This document shows positions 9,315 to 19,489 of a DNA stretch of 64,000 nucleotides, in pieces (the stretch's first letter is position 1; every line of letters starts with the position of its first letter). The position numbers and the translations under genes are program-made. The DNA comes from Melioribacteraceae bacterium (GTDB lineage: Bacteria; Bacteroidota; Ignavibacteria; Ignavibacteriales; Melioribacteraceae). The stretch spans positions 186,001 to 250,000 of the forward strand of contig JAOADJ010000036.1 in assembly GCA_026417375.1 (NCBI GenBank), in the 5' to 3' direction. The notes below the pieces were generated by a model, which worked only from the letters and a program-made list of their open reading frames with translations, did no database searches and was not told the origin of the DNA.

Positions 9315-10103
9315 TTATTTTGATTGATATAAACTTTCTGAAATTTTTCCTGCTAATGTAATTGTTAATTTTCTTGATATTAATCTCGAAGAAACTGCCA
9401 GAATTTTATTATAAAAGCCATCAACAACACTTGGTTTCTTTCCTAAAGCTTTTAATGTAGTATCAACAACATTTCTGCTTGTTCTTGGAAAAGGTCCCAT
9501 AGTTGATTTAGCAACTAAATGAAATTCCGTTTCAGTTCCACCTGGATTAACTGTGACAACATCAATATTATGTTTTTTCAATTCATACCAAAGAGCATCA
9601 CCCAAATATGCATCAAAAGCTTTTGTTGCTGCATAAACTGCAGTTGTTGGTGTTGGTTGAAAAGCAACTATACTTCCTAGAAATATTAATGCACCTTTTT
9701 TTCTTTCAATCATTTTAGGAAGAATTTTGTGTGTCAAAATTACTGGTGCAATGCAATTAACCTTAACCATTTTCACATTATCATCAATATTAGACTCAAT
9801 AAAATCTTTTCTGTAACCAAAACCGGCATTATTAATTAAAATTCCTATTTCTTTATCGTTTATTTGATTTTCTATTTTTTCGTAAAAATTATTTTCAGAT
9901 AAATCAACTTCGATTGGTAAAACAATATTTTGAAATTTCGATTCAAGTTCATTTTTGAGTTTTAATAATCTATCGAAACGACGAGCAATTAAAATAACAT
10001 TCAACCCAAGTTCAGAAAATTTTCTAGCAAATTCTTCCCCAATTCCAGATGAAGCACCGGTTATTAAAACCCATTTGCCATATTTTTCAGAGAAGTTTAT
10101 CAT
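9315..10103 (-). CDS. Short-chain dehydrogenase/reductase (SDR)
   Basis: A 262-residue classical-type SDR. It shows the cofactor loop TGASSGIGEEFA, the NNAGFGY segment, a serine after the GSI strand, and the catalytic YAATK motif. The extended C-terminus with KALGKKPSVVDGFYNK resembles the DltE/YdfG-like group, whose substrates are usually unknown. Its ATG overlaps the stop of the microcompartment shell gene as ATGA, so it is translationally coupled to the PduS/PduT pair. An aldehyde, ketone or alcohol substrate connected to that module is possible but is inference only. No targeting peptide for encapsulation is evident at the N-terminus. It ends 1 bp from the convergent AAA+ gene. Confidence 0.9.
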   Translation of the reverse strand: MINFSEKYGKWVLITGASSGIGEEFARKFSELGLNVILIARRFDRLLKLKNELESKFQNIVLPIEVDLSENNFYEKIENQINDKEIGILINNAGFGYRKDFIESNIDDNVKMVKVNCIAPVILTHKILPKMIERKKGALIFLGSIVAFQPTPTTAVYAATKAFDAYLGDALWYELKKHNIDVVTVNPGGTETEFHLVAKSTMGPFPRTSRNVVDTTLKALGKKPSVVDGFYNKILAVSSRLISRKLTITLAGKISESLYQSK

Positions 10104-10651
10104 ATCATTTCACTCAATAATTCTTGACGAGGTTGAGGTATAACAACTTTATTAACTAATAAACCTTTATCTGCAATTAATTTGGCACCGGAATCAACAG
10201 CGCTTGTAACAGCAGCAACTTCACCGGTTAATGTGCAAAATGCTTTTCCACCTAATGCCATAGCTAAACGGATTTCAATAATTTTAACATTAGCTGCTTT
10301 AACTGCCGCATCAGCGCCCTCAATTAATGATGCTACAGAAAATGATTCAATAATTCCAAGAGCTTCAAGCATTTCGATATTTGAATGACCTGATAAAGCC
10401 GGGAAAATATCTTTATGAACATTAGGAATTACAAAAGTGTCTATAACTGCAAAATCTATTTGTTGAGCTGCTCTATCAACTGCTGCCTGAACTTCAGCTA
10501 CTTCTCCACCAATTAAAACCATGTATTTTCCACTGCAAATTGTTCTTGAAACAATTAATTGAACATTTGAAGTTTTTAACATTATATCAGCTGCTTGCAT
10601 TCCAGCTGCAATACTTGTTAATTCAATTAATCCAAGTGAATTCATTTCCAT
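10100..10651 (-). CDS. pduT: Bacterial microcompartment shell protein, tandem BMC domains, PduT type
   Basis: A 183-residue protein made of two BMC domains: residues about 4-90 (LGLIELTSIAAGMQAADIM) and about 95-180 (ALGIIESFSVASLIEGADAA). Such BMC-T proteins form pseudohexameric trimers in microcompartment shells. Cys39 in SRTICSGKYM matches the position of the cysteine that binds a 4Fe-4S cluster at the central pore of PduT in Salmonella; the conservation is seen here, while cluster binding is known only from the family. The gene sits between the PduS-like reductase (9 bp upstream) and the SDR (ATGA overlap), so the three are probably one transcription unit. An alternative start is Met3. 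No other shell protein or signature enzyme is visible in the window. Confidence 0.94.
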   Translation of the reverse strand: MEMNSLGLIELTSIAAGMQAADIMLKTSNVQLIVSRTICSGKYMVLIGGEVAEVQAAVDRAAQQIDFAVIDTFVIPNVHKDIFPALSGHSNIEMLEALGIIESFSVASLIEGADAAVKAANVKIIEIRLAMALGGKAFCTLTGEVAAVTSAVDSGAKLIADKGLLVNKVVIPQPRQELLSEMI

Positions 10652-10660
10652 ATTAAACCT

Positions 10661-11974
10661 TTATGATGATATTTTAATATAATTTTCATTAATGTGAGTT
10701 ACTTTACCATTGATTGATGCATGAATATTTGCACCAAGTTTTCCCTCTTCAACTGAAGCAATTAAATCTCCTTTTGAAACTAAATCCCCTAATTTAACTT
10801 TTGGAATAGCAGGTGAACCAACATGTTGTTTCAAAAATATTTTTACTTCATTTGGATTTGGATAATTATTTATAAATGGTGTATGTTTTTCATACTTGAG
10901 TAAATCTAATTTTTTCATAAGTTGTTTCAGAGGTACTCTTCTTCCATCTTTCATTGGATGAACTTTAACTTCTTTTTTCTGTTGATATTTAATTCCCATT
11001 TTTCTTAGTTCAACTTTACCTTGATCGCATGCTTCTCGTGGATATAAATCTTCGGGACAAGAATAAAGAGAACATAAACCGCATGAGCAACATAAATCAG
11101 CATATTGATTCCAGACTGCTTCGCCAATTGTAGTAAATCCTAAAGATCGCATTACTTTGTGTGGCTGAACATCATAACCTAAAAGATATCGGGGACAAAA
11201 TTCAGTGCAATAACTACATTGGTCACATGCAGATTTACCAATTCTATTCATATCTTGTAACGGTCTAGAATTTCTTTTAATTAAATAGTGATCAATGGGA
11301 AGAATAATAATTCCGGCAGTTGTTTTGGTAACTACTTCATCTGAATCAAATGTTAACTTTCCCATTAAAATACCACTAACAAAAATTCCAAATTCTGAAG
11401 TAGTAACACCACCAACATGTTTAATTAAATCTTTGAAACTTGTTCCGATAGGTGTAAAAAATGAAGATGGATTTTTAACTAATCCGGTTACTGTAACAAA
11501 TTTTTCAGTTACAGGAATATCATTAATCGCGTTTGAAATATTAAAAAATGTTTCAACGTTATTAACAACACATCCAACATCAAGTGGTAAACCATGAGGT
11601 GGAATTAATCTTTTTGTAGCAGCATAAACTAATTCATATTCATCACCGCTTGGATAAAAATCACCAAGTTGTGTTATTTCTATTTTTCCGTTATTAATAT
11701 TTTTTTCAACTATTTCAATTGCTTTAGAATTTTTAGCTTTGATACCAAAGTAACTTTTTTTAGCTGAAGTTTGTTTTAACATAACTTCAACACCATTTAA
11801 AATTTCCGGTGCAAAGTTGCACATTAATTCATAATCTTTATGTATTAATGGTTCACATTCAGCTCCATTAACCAAAACAAATTCTACTTTTGATTTTGCT
11901 TTTATATGAGTTGGAAATCCGGCTCCTCCTGCTCCAACTACTCCAGCATTAAAAATTTTTTCTACAATATCCAT
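10661..11974 (-). CDS. pduS: PduS-like (RnfC family) Fe-S flavoprotein, microcompartment electron-transfer/cobalamin reductase type
   Basis: A 437-residue RnfC/NuoF-related protein. Its order is an N-terminal flavin/NADH-binding-like domain (GVVGAGGAGFPTH, NGAECEPLIHKDYELM), an SLBB-like part, and two ferredoxin-type 4Fe-4S motifs (CDQCSYCTEFCPRY, then CCSCGLCSLYSCPEDLYPREAC). The C-terminal lipoyl-like RnfC domain has KLGDLVSKGDLIASVEEGKLGANI. This arrangement matches PduS, the cobalamin reductase of the propanediol-utilisation microcompartment, which binds PduT. The BMC-T neighbour supports that over a true Rnf complex, since no other rnf genes are near. It lies 2 bp downstream of the RsbU-like phosphatase and 9 bp upstream of pduT. 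The substrate could be cobalamin or another electron acceptor. Confidence 0.9.
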   Translation of the reverse strand: MDIVEKIFNAGVVGAGGAGFPTHIKAKSKVEFVLVNGAECEPLIHKDYELMCNFAPEILNGVEVMLKQTSAKKSYFGIKAKNSKAIEIVEKNINNGKIEITQLGDFYPSGDEYELVYAATKRLIPPHGLPLDVGCVVNNVETFFNISNAINDIPVTEKFVTVTGLVKNPSSFFTPIGTSFKDLIKHVGGVTTSEFGIFVSGILMGKLTFDSDEVVTKTTAGIIILPIDHYLIKRNSRPLQDMNRIGKSACDQCSYCTEFCPRYLLGYDVQPHKVMRSLGFTTIGEAVWNQYADLCCSCGLCSLYSCPEDLYPREACDQGKVELRKMGIKYQQKKEVKVHPMKDGRRVPLKQLMKKLDLLKYEKHTPFINNYPNPNEVKIFLKQHVGSPAIPKVKLGDLVSKGDLIASVEEGKLGANIHASINGKVTHINENYIKISS

Positions 11975-11976
11975 AA

Positions 11977-13209
11977 TTATTTTCTCTTTATTACAACAAT
12001 AGTTTTATCATCCTGATATTTACTTTCTGATGTACTGAATTTAATTACATCTTCAATAATTAATAAAGCAATTTCTTTTGGTGATTTTTCAAGATTATCT
12101 AAAAAAACTTTAGCTAATCTTTCTTCACCATAAAACTCAAATTTATCATTAGCTGATTCAACAACTCCATCAGTATAAATTAAAAGAATATCACCACTAT
12201 TAAAATTAACATGATCAGTTTCAAATTTAGCATTTGGGGCTGGACCTAAAAGCGGTCCAGTTGGATTTAAATAAATAATTTCATTACGATTTTTTTTATA
12301 AAACATTGGTGGATTATGACCTGCGTTTGCGAACAAGAATAAACCTTTTTTATCATCAGAAATTTCACCATAAAATAATGAAGCAAATTTATCATCACTA
12401 AAAATTTTGTTTACAAGTTGATTCATTTGGGACATCATTGGAGAAATTTTTATTTGAAAATTACTTGCCATTCTTAATGCACCTGAAATATACATTGCCT
12501 CGGCAGCAGCACCTAATCCTTTTGATGCAGCATCTCCAACAACAATTCCAATTCTATCTTCTGTTTCACCAATTTTTAAATAATCGTAAAAATCTCCACC
12601 AACTATTTGTGCTGGAATTGTTACACCAAATATTTCATATTGATAAAATTTATATTGATGTTCGGGAAGAATACTTCTCTGAATTTGTTTTGCTTTATCA
12701 ATATCTTCAATTAAATTTTTTTGTGATTGGTGCAAATATCTTTCATTTAGTTTTGATGTTAATACTGTTGCTACAATATTTAACGTATCACGTAAATCAT
12801 CTCCAATCATATCACTATTAACTGCTAATAAAAATTCATAATACCTTTTTTCACCAATCTTAATTTTTTTTCCAACACCCGAAGCCGAATATTTAAGTAT
12901 TCCTTTGCTAATTAATGTTTTATTAGTTTCTTCAGCTAATATTGTTCTTTCTGAACTTACTTTATCAAAAAATGGATAATCTCTCAGTGGAAGTAAAAAA
13001 TCTTCATTTATTTTTTGGACTTTACCTGTTTGAAACAAAAGTTTATAAGCTTTTTTCTTTGTATCAAGTTTCCAAATTCTTCCACCTGTTAATTTAATTT
13101 CTTCACTTTCAATTATTTGTTTTAAAACATCAATTAATAATTCGTTTTCAGAATTATAATCTTTCGATGCAATGTTTGCGATAGTTCGATATAATTTTTT
13201 TTGTTCCAT
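11977..13209 (-). CDS. PP2C-type serine phosphatase (RsbU/SpoIIE domain) with N-terminal sensor-like region
   Basis: A 410-residue protein. Residues about 1-160 look like a GAF-type sensor (GRIWKLDTKKKAYKLLFQTG onward). A short helix with KQIQRSILPE links to a SpoIIE/RsbU phosphatase domain from about 190 to the end. Metal-binding aspartates are seen in VGGDFYD, VVGDAASKG and LIYTDGVVESAN. Such enzymes dephosphorylate anti-sigma antagonists in partner-switching pathways that control stress or surface genes. No anti-sigma factor or STAS protein is adjacent, so the target is unknown. It overlaps the M64 peptidase start by one base and lies 2 bp from pduS, so it may be co-transcribed with the microcompartment module. 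Confidence 0.92.
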   Translation of the reverse strand: MEQKKLYRTIANIASKDYNSENELLIDVLKQIIESEEIKLTGGRIWKLDTKKKAYKLLFQTGKVQKINEDFLLPLRDYPFFDKVSSERTILAEETNKTLISKGILKYSASGVGKKIKIGEKRYYEFLLAVNSDMIGDDLRDTLNIVATVLTSKLNERYLHQSQKNLIEDIDKAKQIQRSILPEHQYKFYQYEIFGVTIPAQIVGGDFYDYLKIGETEDRIGIVVGDAASKGLGAAAEAMYISGALRMASNFQIKISPMMSQMNQLVNKIFSDDKFASLFYGEISDDKKGLFLFANAGHNPPMFYKKNRNEIIYLNPTGPLLGPAPNAKFETDHVNFNSGDILLIYTDGVVESANDKFEFYGEERLAKVFLDNLEKSPKEIALLIIEDVIKFSTSESKYQDDKTIVVIKRK

Positions 13210-14474
13210 TATTCAGAATAATATTTAATAAATTTTAATAAAACTTCTTTACATACTTCGTTAAATTCATTTGAAGTAAATGAATTCATAATACTATTTG
13301 AAGTTGGTCTATACACTCCTTTTGCAACATAACCACCTCCTTCAAAAACTCCAATTTCATTTTTATATTTTTCATCATTAGGAGTTGGAACAGGTGTATC
13401 TTTTTTAACTAAATGTTTCCACTTAGTTTCAAAATTAACTAAGGTTGTAAGATTTGGCTCCCAGGGTTCAACATCAGGCGGATACATATCTTGATAAGTA
13501 TTATCATAACCATACTCATCCCCTAAACCAGCAAGACCATGACCAAGTTCGTGAATAAAAATTTGATTAGCCCTTTTATCATAAGCACTTGTCATTGAAT
13601 AAAAATTATAGATAGCACCACCACCATATTTTTCCGTGTTTACTAATATATAAATCTGATCGTAAGGGACATTTGCTGCAACATTTCTTACTTGATGAAA
13701 ATCGTTTGTCATTAAATATCTTTCACTATCAAATGTATAAAAATTTGAATTCAGTAAAGTTTGTTTCCAAATGTTTTGTCCAGGAATATCTGTTCCGCTT
13801 TCTGTTGATGGAGCTTCTACTCCCCAAACATTTATTTTATCTTTATTTTCTTTAAATGGTGAATATTCAAATAGATAAGTTGTAAATCTTTTACAATCAT
13901 CTTCAAATTTTTTCATTTCATCTTTTGAATAACCTTCGGGAATAAAAACAAGATCAAGTTTTTTTGATGATTCACCTGAATAATGCACTTTAAATGATTT
14001 ATATGGTGCAATTTTTTCTTTAACTATAAAATAATTTTGAGGATTTATTTCCATTTCAAATATTTTTTGAAATATATTTTTTTTATCACGTCTATCAATC
14101 TCTAATTTTATTTTTTCTTTTGGATAAGGAATTAAAACCGAACCTGAAAAACTTTTAGTAACGTTTTTGGATTCTTCTGTTGTTTGCCATTCCTGATACA
14201 AAGTTGAAAAACCTTTAGAATAAATTAGTTTGTTATCTTTAACTGAAAAAACTTTTAATAAGTAATAACCATAATTAAATGGGTCAATTAAATTTTTTGG
14301 GTTGCCACTCCATTCACCTTCTTCAATTAATCTATCAAAAGAAATTGTTTCATTAAATCTGTTACCTGTATGAAAAAAATCAAAACGCAAAGTTTTGTTT
14401 TCAAAATATTCATCAAATTTTATTTGAGCAAATAATGAAGATGTAAATAATAACGCAATAATTATTTTTTTCAT
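13209..14474 (-). CDS. Secreted M64 family zinc metallopeptidase (IgA peptidase M64 type)
   Basis: A 421-residue predicted exported protein with a Sec signal peptide ([17 protein letters not shown]). Residues about 18-130 form a beta-rich N-terminal M64 domain ([18 protein letters not shown]). The catalytic domain follows, with [19 protein letters not shown] and the zinc site [15 protein letters not shown], matching HExxH plus a downstream Asp. The length fits the family. The founding member cleaves IgA1, but most environmental homologues have unknown substrates, so only peptidase activity is assigned. No T9SS sorting tail is seen; it ends at [10 protein letters not shown]. Its start overlaps the pyrE stop by 4 bp. 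Confidence 0.92.
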   Translation of the reverse strand: MKKIIIALLFTSSLFAQIKFDEYFENKTLRFDFFHTGNRFNETISFDRLIEEGEWSGNPKNLIDPFNYGYYLLKVFSVKDNKLIYSKGFSTLYQEWQTTEESKNVTKSFSGSVLIPYPKEKIKLEIDRRDKKNIFQKIFEMEINPQNYFIVKEKIAPYKSFKVHYSGESSKKLDLVFIPEGYSKDEMKKFEDDCKRFTTYLFEYSPFKENKDKINVWGVEAPSTESGTDIPGQNIWKQTLLNSNFYTFDSERYLMTNDFHQVRNVAANVPYDQIYILVNTEKYGGGAIYNFYSMTSAYDKRANQIFIHELGHGLAGLGDEYGYDNTYQDMYPPDVEPWEPNLTTLVNFETKWKHLVKKDTPVPTPNDEKYKNEIGVFEGGGYVAKGVYRPTSNSIMNSFTSNEFNEVCKEVLLKFIKYYSE

Positions 14475-15058
14475 TTTTTCACCTCAGGAATTTTTCTTGA
14501 ACCGGGTTTAATTAATTCTATACCTTGTTTGCATAATGGGCATTCTTCCGATAAGAATGAAACTACATCAAGTTTAACTGTACTAAATTGAGGAACTCCA
14601 AAATTAACTTTACCATTACTTCTATCAACAATAAATCCAACTCCGGAAACAATACCACCATTTTGTTTAACAATATCAATAATTTCGAAAACTGAACCAC
14701 CGGTAGTTACAACATCTTCACAAACTAAATATTTTTTTCCTTCTTCAATTTTGAATCCACGTCTTAATGTTAAATTTTTATCCTCACGTTCTGCAAAGAT
14801 AAATTTTTTATTAAGTTGACGGGCAACTTCTTGACCAACAACAATACCACCAATTGCCGGTGCAATAACAACATCGATTTCATAGTCTCTGAAGAAATCA
14901 GCAATATGTTCACAGATTATTTTATTGTATTCCGGATATTGTAAAACCAATGCACATTGAAAATATTGATTACTATGTCTTCCAGATGTTAATAAAAAAT
15001 GCCCATTTAAAAGGGCATTTGTTTCATAAAAAATTTCTAGAATATTTTGATTTTTCAT
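14471..15058 (-). CDS. pyrE: Orotate phosphoribosyltransferase
   Basis: A 195-residue type I phosphoribosyltransferase that makes OMP from orotate and PRPP in pyrimidine synthesis. Visible motifs are the substrate segment [16 protein letters not shown], the [14 protein letters not shown] strand-loop, the [15 protein letters not shown] segment and the PRPP loop [12 protein letters not shown]. The C-terminal [16 protein letters not shown] tail is typical of the longer bacterial PyrE form. It overlaps the M64 peptidase start by 4 bp and touches the pterin dehydratase stop at base 15058, so it belongs to the tightly packed minus-strand run from clpC downward. I see no attenuator. Confidence 0.95.
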   Translation of the reverse strand: MKNQNILEIFYETNALLNGHFLLTSGRHSNQYFQCALVLQYPEYNKIICEHIADFFRDYEIDVVIAPAIGGIVVGQEVARQLNKKFIFAEREDKNLTLRRGFKIEEGKKYLVCEDVVTTGGSVFEIIDIVKQNGGIVSGVGFIVDRSNGKVNFGVPQFSTVKLDVVSFLSEECPLCKQGIELIKPGSRKIPEVKK

Positions 15059-15348
15059 TAAAATAATTTCTCTATTTGTTTAACAAGTTCTATATCTTTG
15101 TTTGTAATTCCACCTTCACTATGAGTAGTAATTATTACTTTTATTTTATTCCAAGAATGAAGGAAAAAATCAGGATGATGATCCATCTTTTCTGCAATAA
15201 AGCCAATTTTAACCTGAAGTGAAATTGCATCTGAAAAATCTTTACATATAAATTCTTTTATTAAAGAATTGTTTTCAACATTCCATCCTTTAAGATTTTT
15301 TAATTCATCTTCTATTTCATTTTTTGATAGTAACATAAAACTTATCAA
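15058..15348 (-). CDS. 4a-hydroxytetrahydrobiopterin (pterin-4a-carbinolamine) dehydratase
   Basis: A 96-residue DCoH/PhhB family protein. The family core is seen as [18 protein letters not shown], then [19 protein letters not shown]-type active-site histidines, and the closing strand [24 protein letters not shown]. It dehydrates the 4a-hydroxypterin produced by aromatic amino acid hydroxylases and recycles the cofactor. No hydroxylase is in the window, and in many bacteria the protein has an uncertain role. The ATG of MLLSKNEIE (Met5) is an alternative start. It sits between clpC (stop adjacent) and pyrE (one base overlap). Confidence 0.9.
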   Translation of the reverse strand: MISFMLLSKNEIEDELKNLKGWNVENNSLIKEFICKDFSDAISLQVKIGFIAEKMDHHPDFFLHSWNKIKVIITTHSEGGITNKDIELVKQIEKLF

Positions 15349-17850
15349 TTATATTTTTTCTTCAGCATCTTTATGAATTTCTGTTTCTCTATCTTTACTA
15401 TTGATAAATGCAAGTTCATCTTTAGCAACATCATGAGTAACAATAATTTTATCACCTTCTTTGAAATTATTTAAAAGTAATTCTTCTGCAAGTGGATCTT
15501 CAATATATTTTTGAATAGCACGTTTCAAAGGTCTTGCTCCAAATTTAGGATCGAATCCTTTTTCAGCTATAAAATTCAAAGCCGATTCATCAAGTTCAAT
15601 TTCAATTTTATTTGTATTAAGATTTTTAATTAAATCCTTCATTTCAATTAAAGTTATTTTCTTAATATCATCTTTATCAAGACTTCTAAACACAATAGTT
15701 TCATCAATTCTGTTTAAGAATTCTGGATTAAATAATCTTTTCATAGCATCTTCAACTGTGTTTTTAAGTTTAGCATACAAATCTTCATCTGACTCACCAC
15801 CAAAGCCAAACCCACCAGTTGATTTAATATCTTTTGTTCCTACATTTGATGTCATAATTATAATTGTGTTTTTAAAATCAACTCTTCTTCCTAAACTATC
15901 TGTTAAAATTCCATCATCAAGAACTTGTAGTAAAAGATTAAATACATCCGGATGAGCTTTTTCAATTTCATCAAATAAAACTACAGAATAAGGTTTTCTT
16001 CTGACACGTTCTGTCAATTGACCACCTTCTTCATAACCAACATAACCGGGAGGTGCACCTACTAATCTTGACACTGCAAATTTTTCCATATATTCACTCA
16101 TATCAATCCTGATTAAAGCCTCTTCGCTATCAAATAAATAACGTGCTAATTCTTTTGCCAATTCAGTTTTACCTACTCCTGTTGGTCCTAAGAAAATAAA
16201 TGTTCCGATTGGTTTAGTTGGACTTTTCAATCCTGCTCTTGTTCTTCTGATTGCTTTAGTAAGTTTAATAACAGCTTCATCTTGTCCAACAATTCTTGAT
16301 TTAAGAGCATCTTCCATCTTCATTAATTTTTCTGACTCTGCCTGAACAACACGGGTTACCGGAATACCGGTCATCATAGAAACAACTGTTGCAATATCAT
16401 CTTCAGTTACATCATAAATAATGTCTTTAGTTTTTGCATCCCATTCTCTTTTAGCAATTTCAAGATCATTTTGTAAATTCTTTTCCAGATCGCGAAGACG
16501 GGCAGCTTCTTCAAAATCTTGCTGTTTAACAACCTGAATTTTTTGTTGTTTTACTTTTTCAATTTCTTCTTCAAGTTTCAAAATTTCTTCGGGAACAGTA
16601 AAATTTCCCATGTGAACACGAGAACCAGCTTCATCAATTACATCAATAGCTTTGTCCGGGAAATAACGATCTGTAATATATCTTTCACTCATTCTTACAG
16701 CATGTTCGATTGCTTCTTTAGAGTAACGAACATGATGATGTTGTTCATACTTAAATTTAATACTTTCAAGAATTTGAATAGTTTCTTCTGCAGATGGTGG
16801 ATCAACCATAACTTTTTGAAAACGTCGATCTAAAGCACCATCAGTTTCAATGTATTTTCTGTATTCATCTAAAGTTGTTGCACCGATACATTGAATATCA
16901 CCACGAGCTAAAGCAGGTTTAAACATATTAGAAGCATCAAGCGAACCTGAAGCTCCACCAGCACCAACAATTGTATGCAATTCATCTATAAATAAAATTA
17001 CATCATCGGCTTTTTCTAATTCTGTCATTAAAGCTTTCATTCTTTCTTCAAACTGACCACGATATTTTGTACCAGCAACTAAACCGGCTAAATCCAAAGT
17101 AACTATTCTTTTCTCTTGTAAAATTCTTGGTACTTTTTTCTGAACTATTCTTACCGCTAATCCTTCAGCTATCGCTGTTTTACCAACTCCGGGTTCACCA
17201 ATCAAAACAGGATTATTCTTTTTCCTTCTACTTAAAACTTGAGCAACTCTTTCAATTTCTTTTTCTCTTCCTATAACAGGATCAAGTTTGTCTTCAGTTG
17301 CAAGTTTAGTTAAATCTCTACCAAAGTTATCTAATACTGGTGTTTTTGTTTTTTCCGGTTTTTTAGTTGACTGAAATTGTTGAGGTTTAGAAAATGATTT
17401 ACTTCCACTTTCACGATTAGCAAGTATATCGTTTAGTTCTGCTCTTGCATTTTCGTATGTAACATTGAATTGATGTAAAATTTGAGTTGCTATATTATCT
17501 TCATCTCTTAATAATGAAAGTAAAATATGTTCTGTTCCTATTACATCTGATTTATAAATTTTTGATTCGATTTGAGTAATCTTTAAAACTTTTTCGGCTT
17601 GTTTTGTAAGTGGAATGTTGCCAATAGTCAAAGTTCCGCCAGAAGCACGAACAGTATCTTCAATTGCTTTTTTAAGTTTTACTAAATCAACATCAAGATT
17701 TCGTAAAATTCTTACAGCAACACCTTGACCTTCACGAATAATTCCAAGAAGAAGATGTTCGGTGCCAATATAATCATGCCCTAATCTTAAAGCTTCTTCA
17801 CGACTAAGTCTTATAACCTCTTGCACTCTTTCAGAAAAATTTCCTTCCAT
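15349..17850 (-). CDS. clpC: ClpC AAA+ unfoldase, Clp protease ATP-binding subunit
   Basis: An 833-residue Hsp100 protein. Two N-terminal Clp repeats ([20 protein letters not shown]; then [17 protein letters not shown]) precede AAA1 with [13 protein letters not shown] and [23 protein letters not shown]-motif middle domain follows ([20 protein letters not shown]), which separates ClpC from ClpA. AAA2 has [15 protein letters not shown] and a C-terminal D2-small domain. It unfolds substrates for ClpP and usually needs an adaptor such as McsB/MecA; none is visible here. The RBS AAGGA lies about 9 bases upstream of the ATG. It is the first gene of the minus-strand run reaching the SDR at 9.3 kb and is divergent from floA. 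Confidence 0.97.
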   Translation of the reverse strand: MEGNFSERVQEVIRLSREEALRLGHDYIGTEHLLLGIIREGQGVAVRILRNLDVDLVKLKKAIEDTVRASGGTLTIGNIPLTKQAEKVLKITQIESKIYKSDVIGTEHILLSLLRDEDNIATQILHQFNVTYENARAELNDILANRESGSKSFSKPQQFQSTKKPEKTKTPVLDNFGRDLTKLATEDKLDPVIGREKEIERVAQVLSRRKKNNPVLIGEPGVGKTAIAEGLAVRIVQKKVPRILQEKRIVTLDLAGLVAGTKYRGQFEERMKALMTELEKADDVILFIDELHTIVGAGGASGSLDASNMFKPALARGDIQCIGATTLDEYRKYIETDGALDRRFQKVMVDPPSAEETIQILESIKFKYEQHHHVRYSKEAIEHAVRMSERYITDRYFPDKAIDVIDEAGSRVHMGNFTVPEEILKLEEEIEKVKQQKIQVVKQQDFEEAARLRDLEKNLQNDLEIAKREWDAKTKDIIYDVTEDDIATVVSMMTGIPVTRVVQAESEKLMKMEDALKSRIVGQDEAVIKLTKAIRRTRAGLKSPTKPIGTFIFLGPTGVGKTELAKELARYLFDSEEALIRIDMSEYMEKFAVSRLVGAPPGYVGYEEGGQLTERVRRKPYSVVLFDEIEKAHPDVFNLLLQVLDDGILTDSLGRRVDFKNTIIIMTSNVGTKDIKSTGGFGFGGESDEDLYAKLKNTVEDAMKRLFNPEFLNRIDETIVFRSLDKDDIKKITLIEMKDLIKNLNTNKIEIELDESALNFIAEKGFDPKFGARPLKRAIQKYIEDPLAEELLLNNFKEGDKIIVTHDVAKDELAFINSKDRETEIHKDAEEKI

Positions 17851-18006
17851 ATAAATTCCTTTTTTATCACTTTAACAAATAATTTCATTAAATAGTTGCT
17901 CAAATATAAACAGAGGTTTACCTCATATCAAGAAATTATAAAAAAGGTTTTTGTTTGATTAATCTTATTAATATTTTAGTAATAGAATTAATTATCAGGA
18001 GAAAAG

Positions 18007-19002
18007 ATGGAAGCTTTAACGGGATTATCTGTTGTTGTCATTTTTGCTGCAATATTTGTTTTATTCTTAATATTATATTTCGTTCCGATTGGTTTATTCA
18101 TAACCGCATATTTCTCTGGTGTAAAGGTAAAAATATTTCGCGATTTAATTGGAATGCGATTAAGAAAAGTTTCACCACAAATAATTGTAAGAAATTTAAT
18201 TAGTGCAACCAAAGCCGGAATTAATCTTACTACTTCAATGTTAGAAGCACATTATTTAGCTGGTGGAAATGTAACAAATGTTGTTAATGCATTAATTTCT
18301 GCCAATAAAGCAAATTTAGATTTAGGTTTTGAAAAAGCTTCTGCAATAGATTTAGCAGGTCGCGATGTTTTAGAAGCAGTGAAAATGTCTGTTAATCCAA
18401 AAGTTATTGAAACACCAATGGTTGCTGCAGTAGCCAAAGATGGAATTCAGCTTAAAGCAATTGCAAGAATTACAGTAAGAACAAATTTAGAAAGATTAGT
18501 TGGTGGTGCTGGAGAAGCAACAATATTAGCAAGAGTTGGCGAAGGAATTGTATCAACAATTGGTTCAAGTGATTCTCATAAGGAAGTTTTAGAAAACCCT
18601 GATAAAATTTCTAAGGTTGTATTATCAAAAGGACTGGACGCAGGAACAGCATATGAAATTCTTTCAATTGATATTGCTGATGTTGATGTAGGTTCAAACA
18701 TTGGTGCTATTTTACAAGCAAATCAAGCTGAAGCAGATTTAAAAGTAGCAAGAGCTAAAGCTGAAGAAAGAAGAGCTGCTGCTGTTGCTTTAGAACAGGA
18801 AATGAATGCAGAAGTTGCTCGTATGCGTGCTAAAGTTGTTGAAGCTGAATCTGAAGTTCCACGTGCTATTGCTGAAGCATTTAGAAATGGAAATCTTGGT
18901 GTTATGGATTATTATAATCTGAGAAATATTCAAGCAGATACTGAAATGAGAAATTCAATAGCAAAACCTGAAGATAAAAAAGAGCAAAATCCTAATGGAT
19001 GA
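18007..19002 (+). CDS. floA: Flotillin-like protein FloA (membrane microdomain scaffold)
   Basis: A 331-residue protein of the FloA/YqfA family (UPF0365). One N-terminal membrane segment ([24 protein letters not shown]) is followed by an SPFH-like domain with [20 protein letters not shown] and [26 protein letters not shown]-terminal helical, Ala/Glu-rich coiled region ([17 protein letters not shown]) precedes a charged tail. It organises functional membrane microdomains and affects membrane fluidity and protein complexes. The RBS AGGAG sits 6 bases upstream of the ATG, confirming the start. The NfeD gene that often accompanies floA is not adjacent; instead a small membrane protein overlaps its end by 8 bp. 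Confidence 0.95.
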   Translation: MEALTGLSVVVIFAAIFVLFLILYFVPIGLFITAYFSGVKVKIFRDLIGMRLRKVSPQIIVRNLISATKAGINLTTSMLEAHYLAGGNVTNVVNALISANKANLDLGFEKASAIDLAGRDVLEAVKMSVNPKVIETPMVAAVAKDGIQLKAIARITVRTNLERLVGGAGEATILARVGEGIVSTIGSSDSHKEVLENPDKISKVVLSKGLDAGTAYEILSIDIADVDVGSNIGAILQANQAEADLKVARAKAEERRAAAVALEQEMNAEVARMRAKVVEAESEVPRAIAEAFRNGNLGVMDYYNLRNIQADTEMRNSIAKPEDKKEQNPNG

Positions 19003-19489
19003 TATTATTAGAATAATAGTTTTTCTTTTCTTTGTTTGGAGTATTATTGGTGGTTTAACTTCAAATAAAAATAAAAAGAAAAAAACACCAGCTCAAAGAA
19101 TACCAAACAATTACAGAGGCAAAGTGAACAGACCTTTGCCTCCTACTTCGAAACCACCTGAAGAAATTTTGGAAGATTTGTTTGGTTTTAAAATTCCTAA
19201 GAGCGATGAACAATATGAATCGTATGAAAATAAAGATTTAGAAAAAGAAGTTGAAGATTTAGAATCTACTAAACAAACTATGACACAATGGAATATTGAT
19301 TATGATAAATTAACAGCACTTGAGAAAGAACAAAAAAATTTGACCGTTGATGTTTCAGATATTAATTATAGTCAAAAGAAAGTTTCTCCAACAAATGAAA
19401 TAGTAAACAAAATAAAAAACAAGTCATCTTTGAAAGATGCAATTATCATTTCTGAAATTCTTAACAAACCCAAAGCGCTTCGTCGTTAA
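18995..19489 (+). CDS. Small single-pass membrane protein of unknown function, coupled to floA
   Basis: A 164-residue protein I do not recognise as a named family. It has one N-terminal membrane helix ([18 protein letters not shown]), then a basic Lys/Pro-rich linker ([18 protein letters not shown]), an acidic low-complexity middle, and a hydrophobic C-terminal motif ([19 protein letters not shown]). That last motif looks like a conserved docking helix. The start overlaps the floA stop region by 8 bp, and its stop overlaps the helicase ATG by one base (TAATG), so all three genes are coupled. The predicted topology is a short periplasmic N-terminus with most of the chain in the cytoplasm. A role alongside flotillin microdomains is inference from position only. 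Confidence 0.75.
   Translation: MDDIIRIIVFLFFVWSIIGGLTSNKNKKKKTPAQRIPNNYRGKVNRPLPPTSKPPEEILEDLFGFKIPKSDEQYESYENKDLEKEVEDLESTKQTMTQWNIDYDKLTALEKEQKNLTVDVSDINYSQKKVSPTNEIVNKIKNKSSLKDAIIISEILNKPKALRR

Noticed and set aside
11295-11597. Plus-strand ORF of 100 codons opposite pduS
   Set aside because: Antisense shadow of a well-conserved gene; no RBS or family resemblance.
10661-11974. RnfC subunit of an Rnf complex
   Set aside because: No other rnf genes are adjacent, and the next gene is a PduT-type shell protein, which favours PduS.
16519-16833. Plus-strand ORF of 104 codons opposite clpC
   Set aside because: It is antisense to the conserved ClpC AAA1/UVR coding region; its Phe/Asn-rich translation is what AT-rich antisense frames give.
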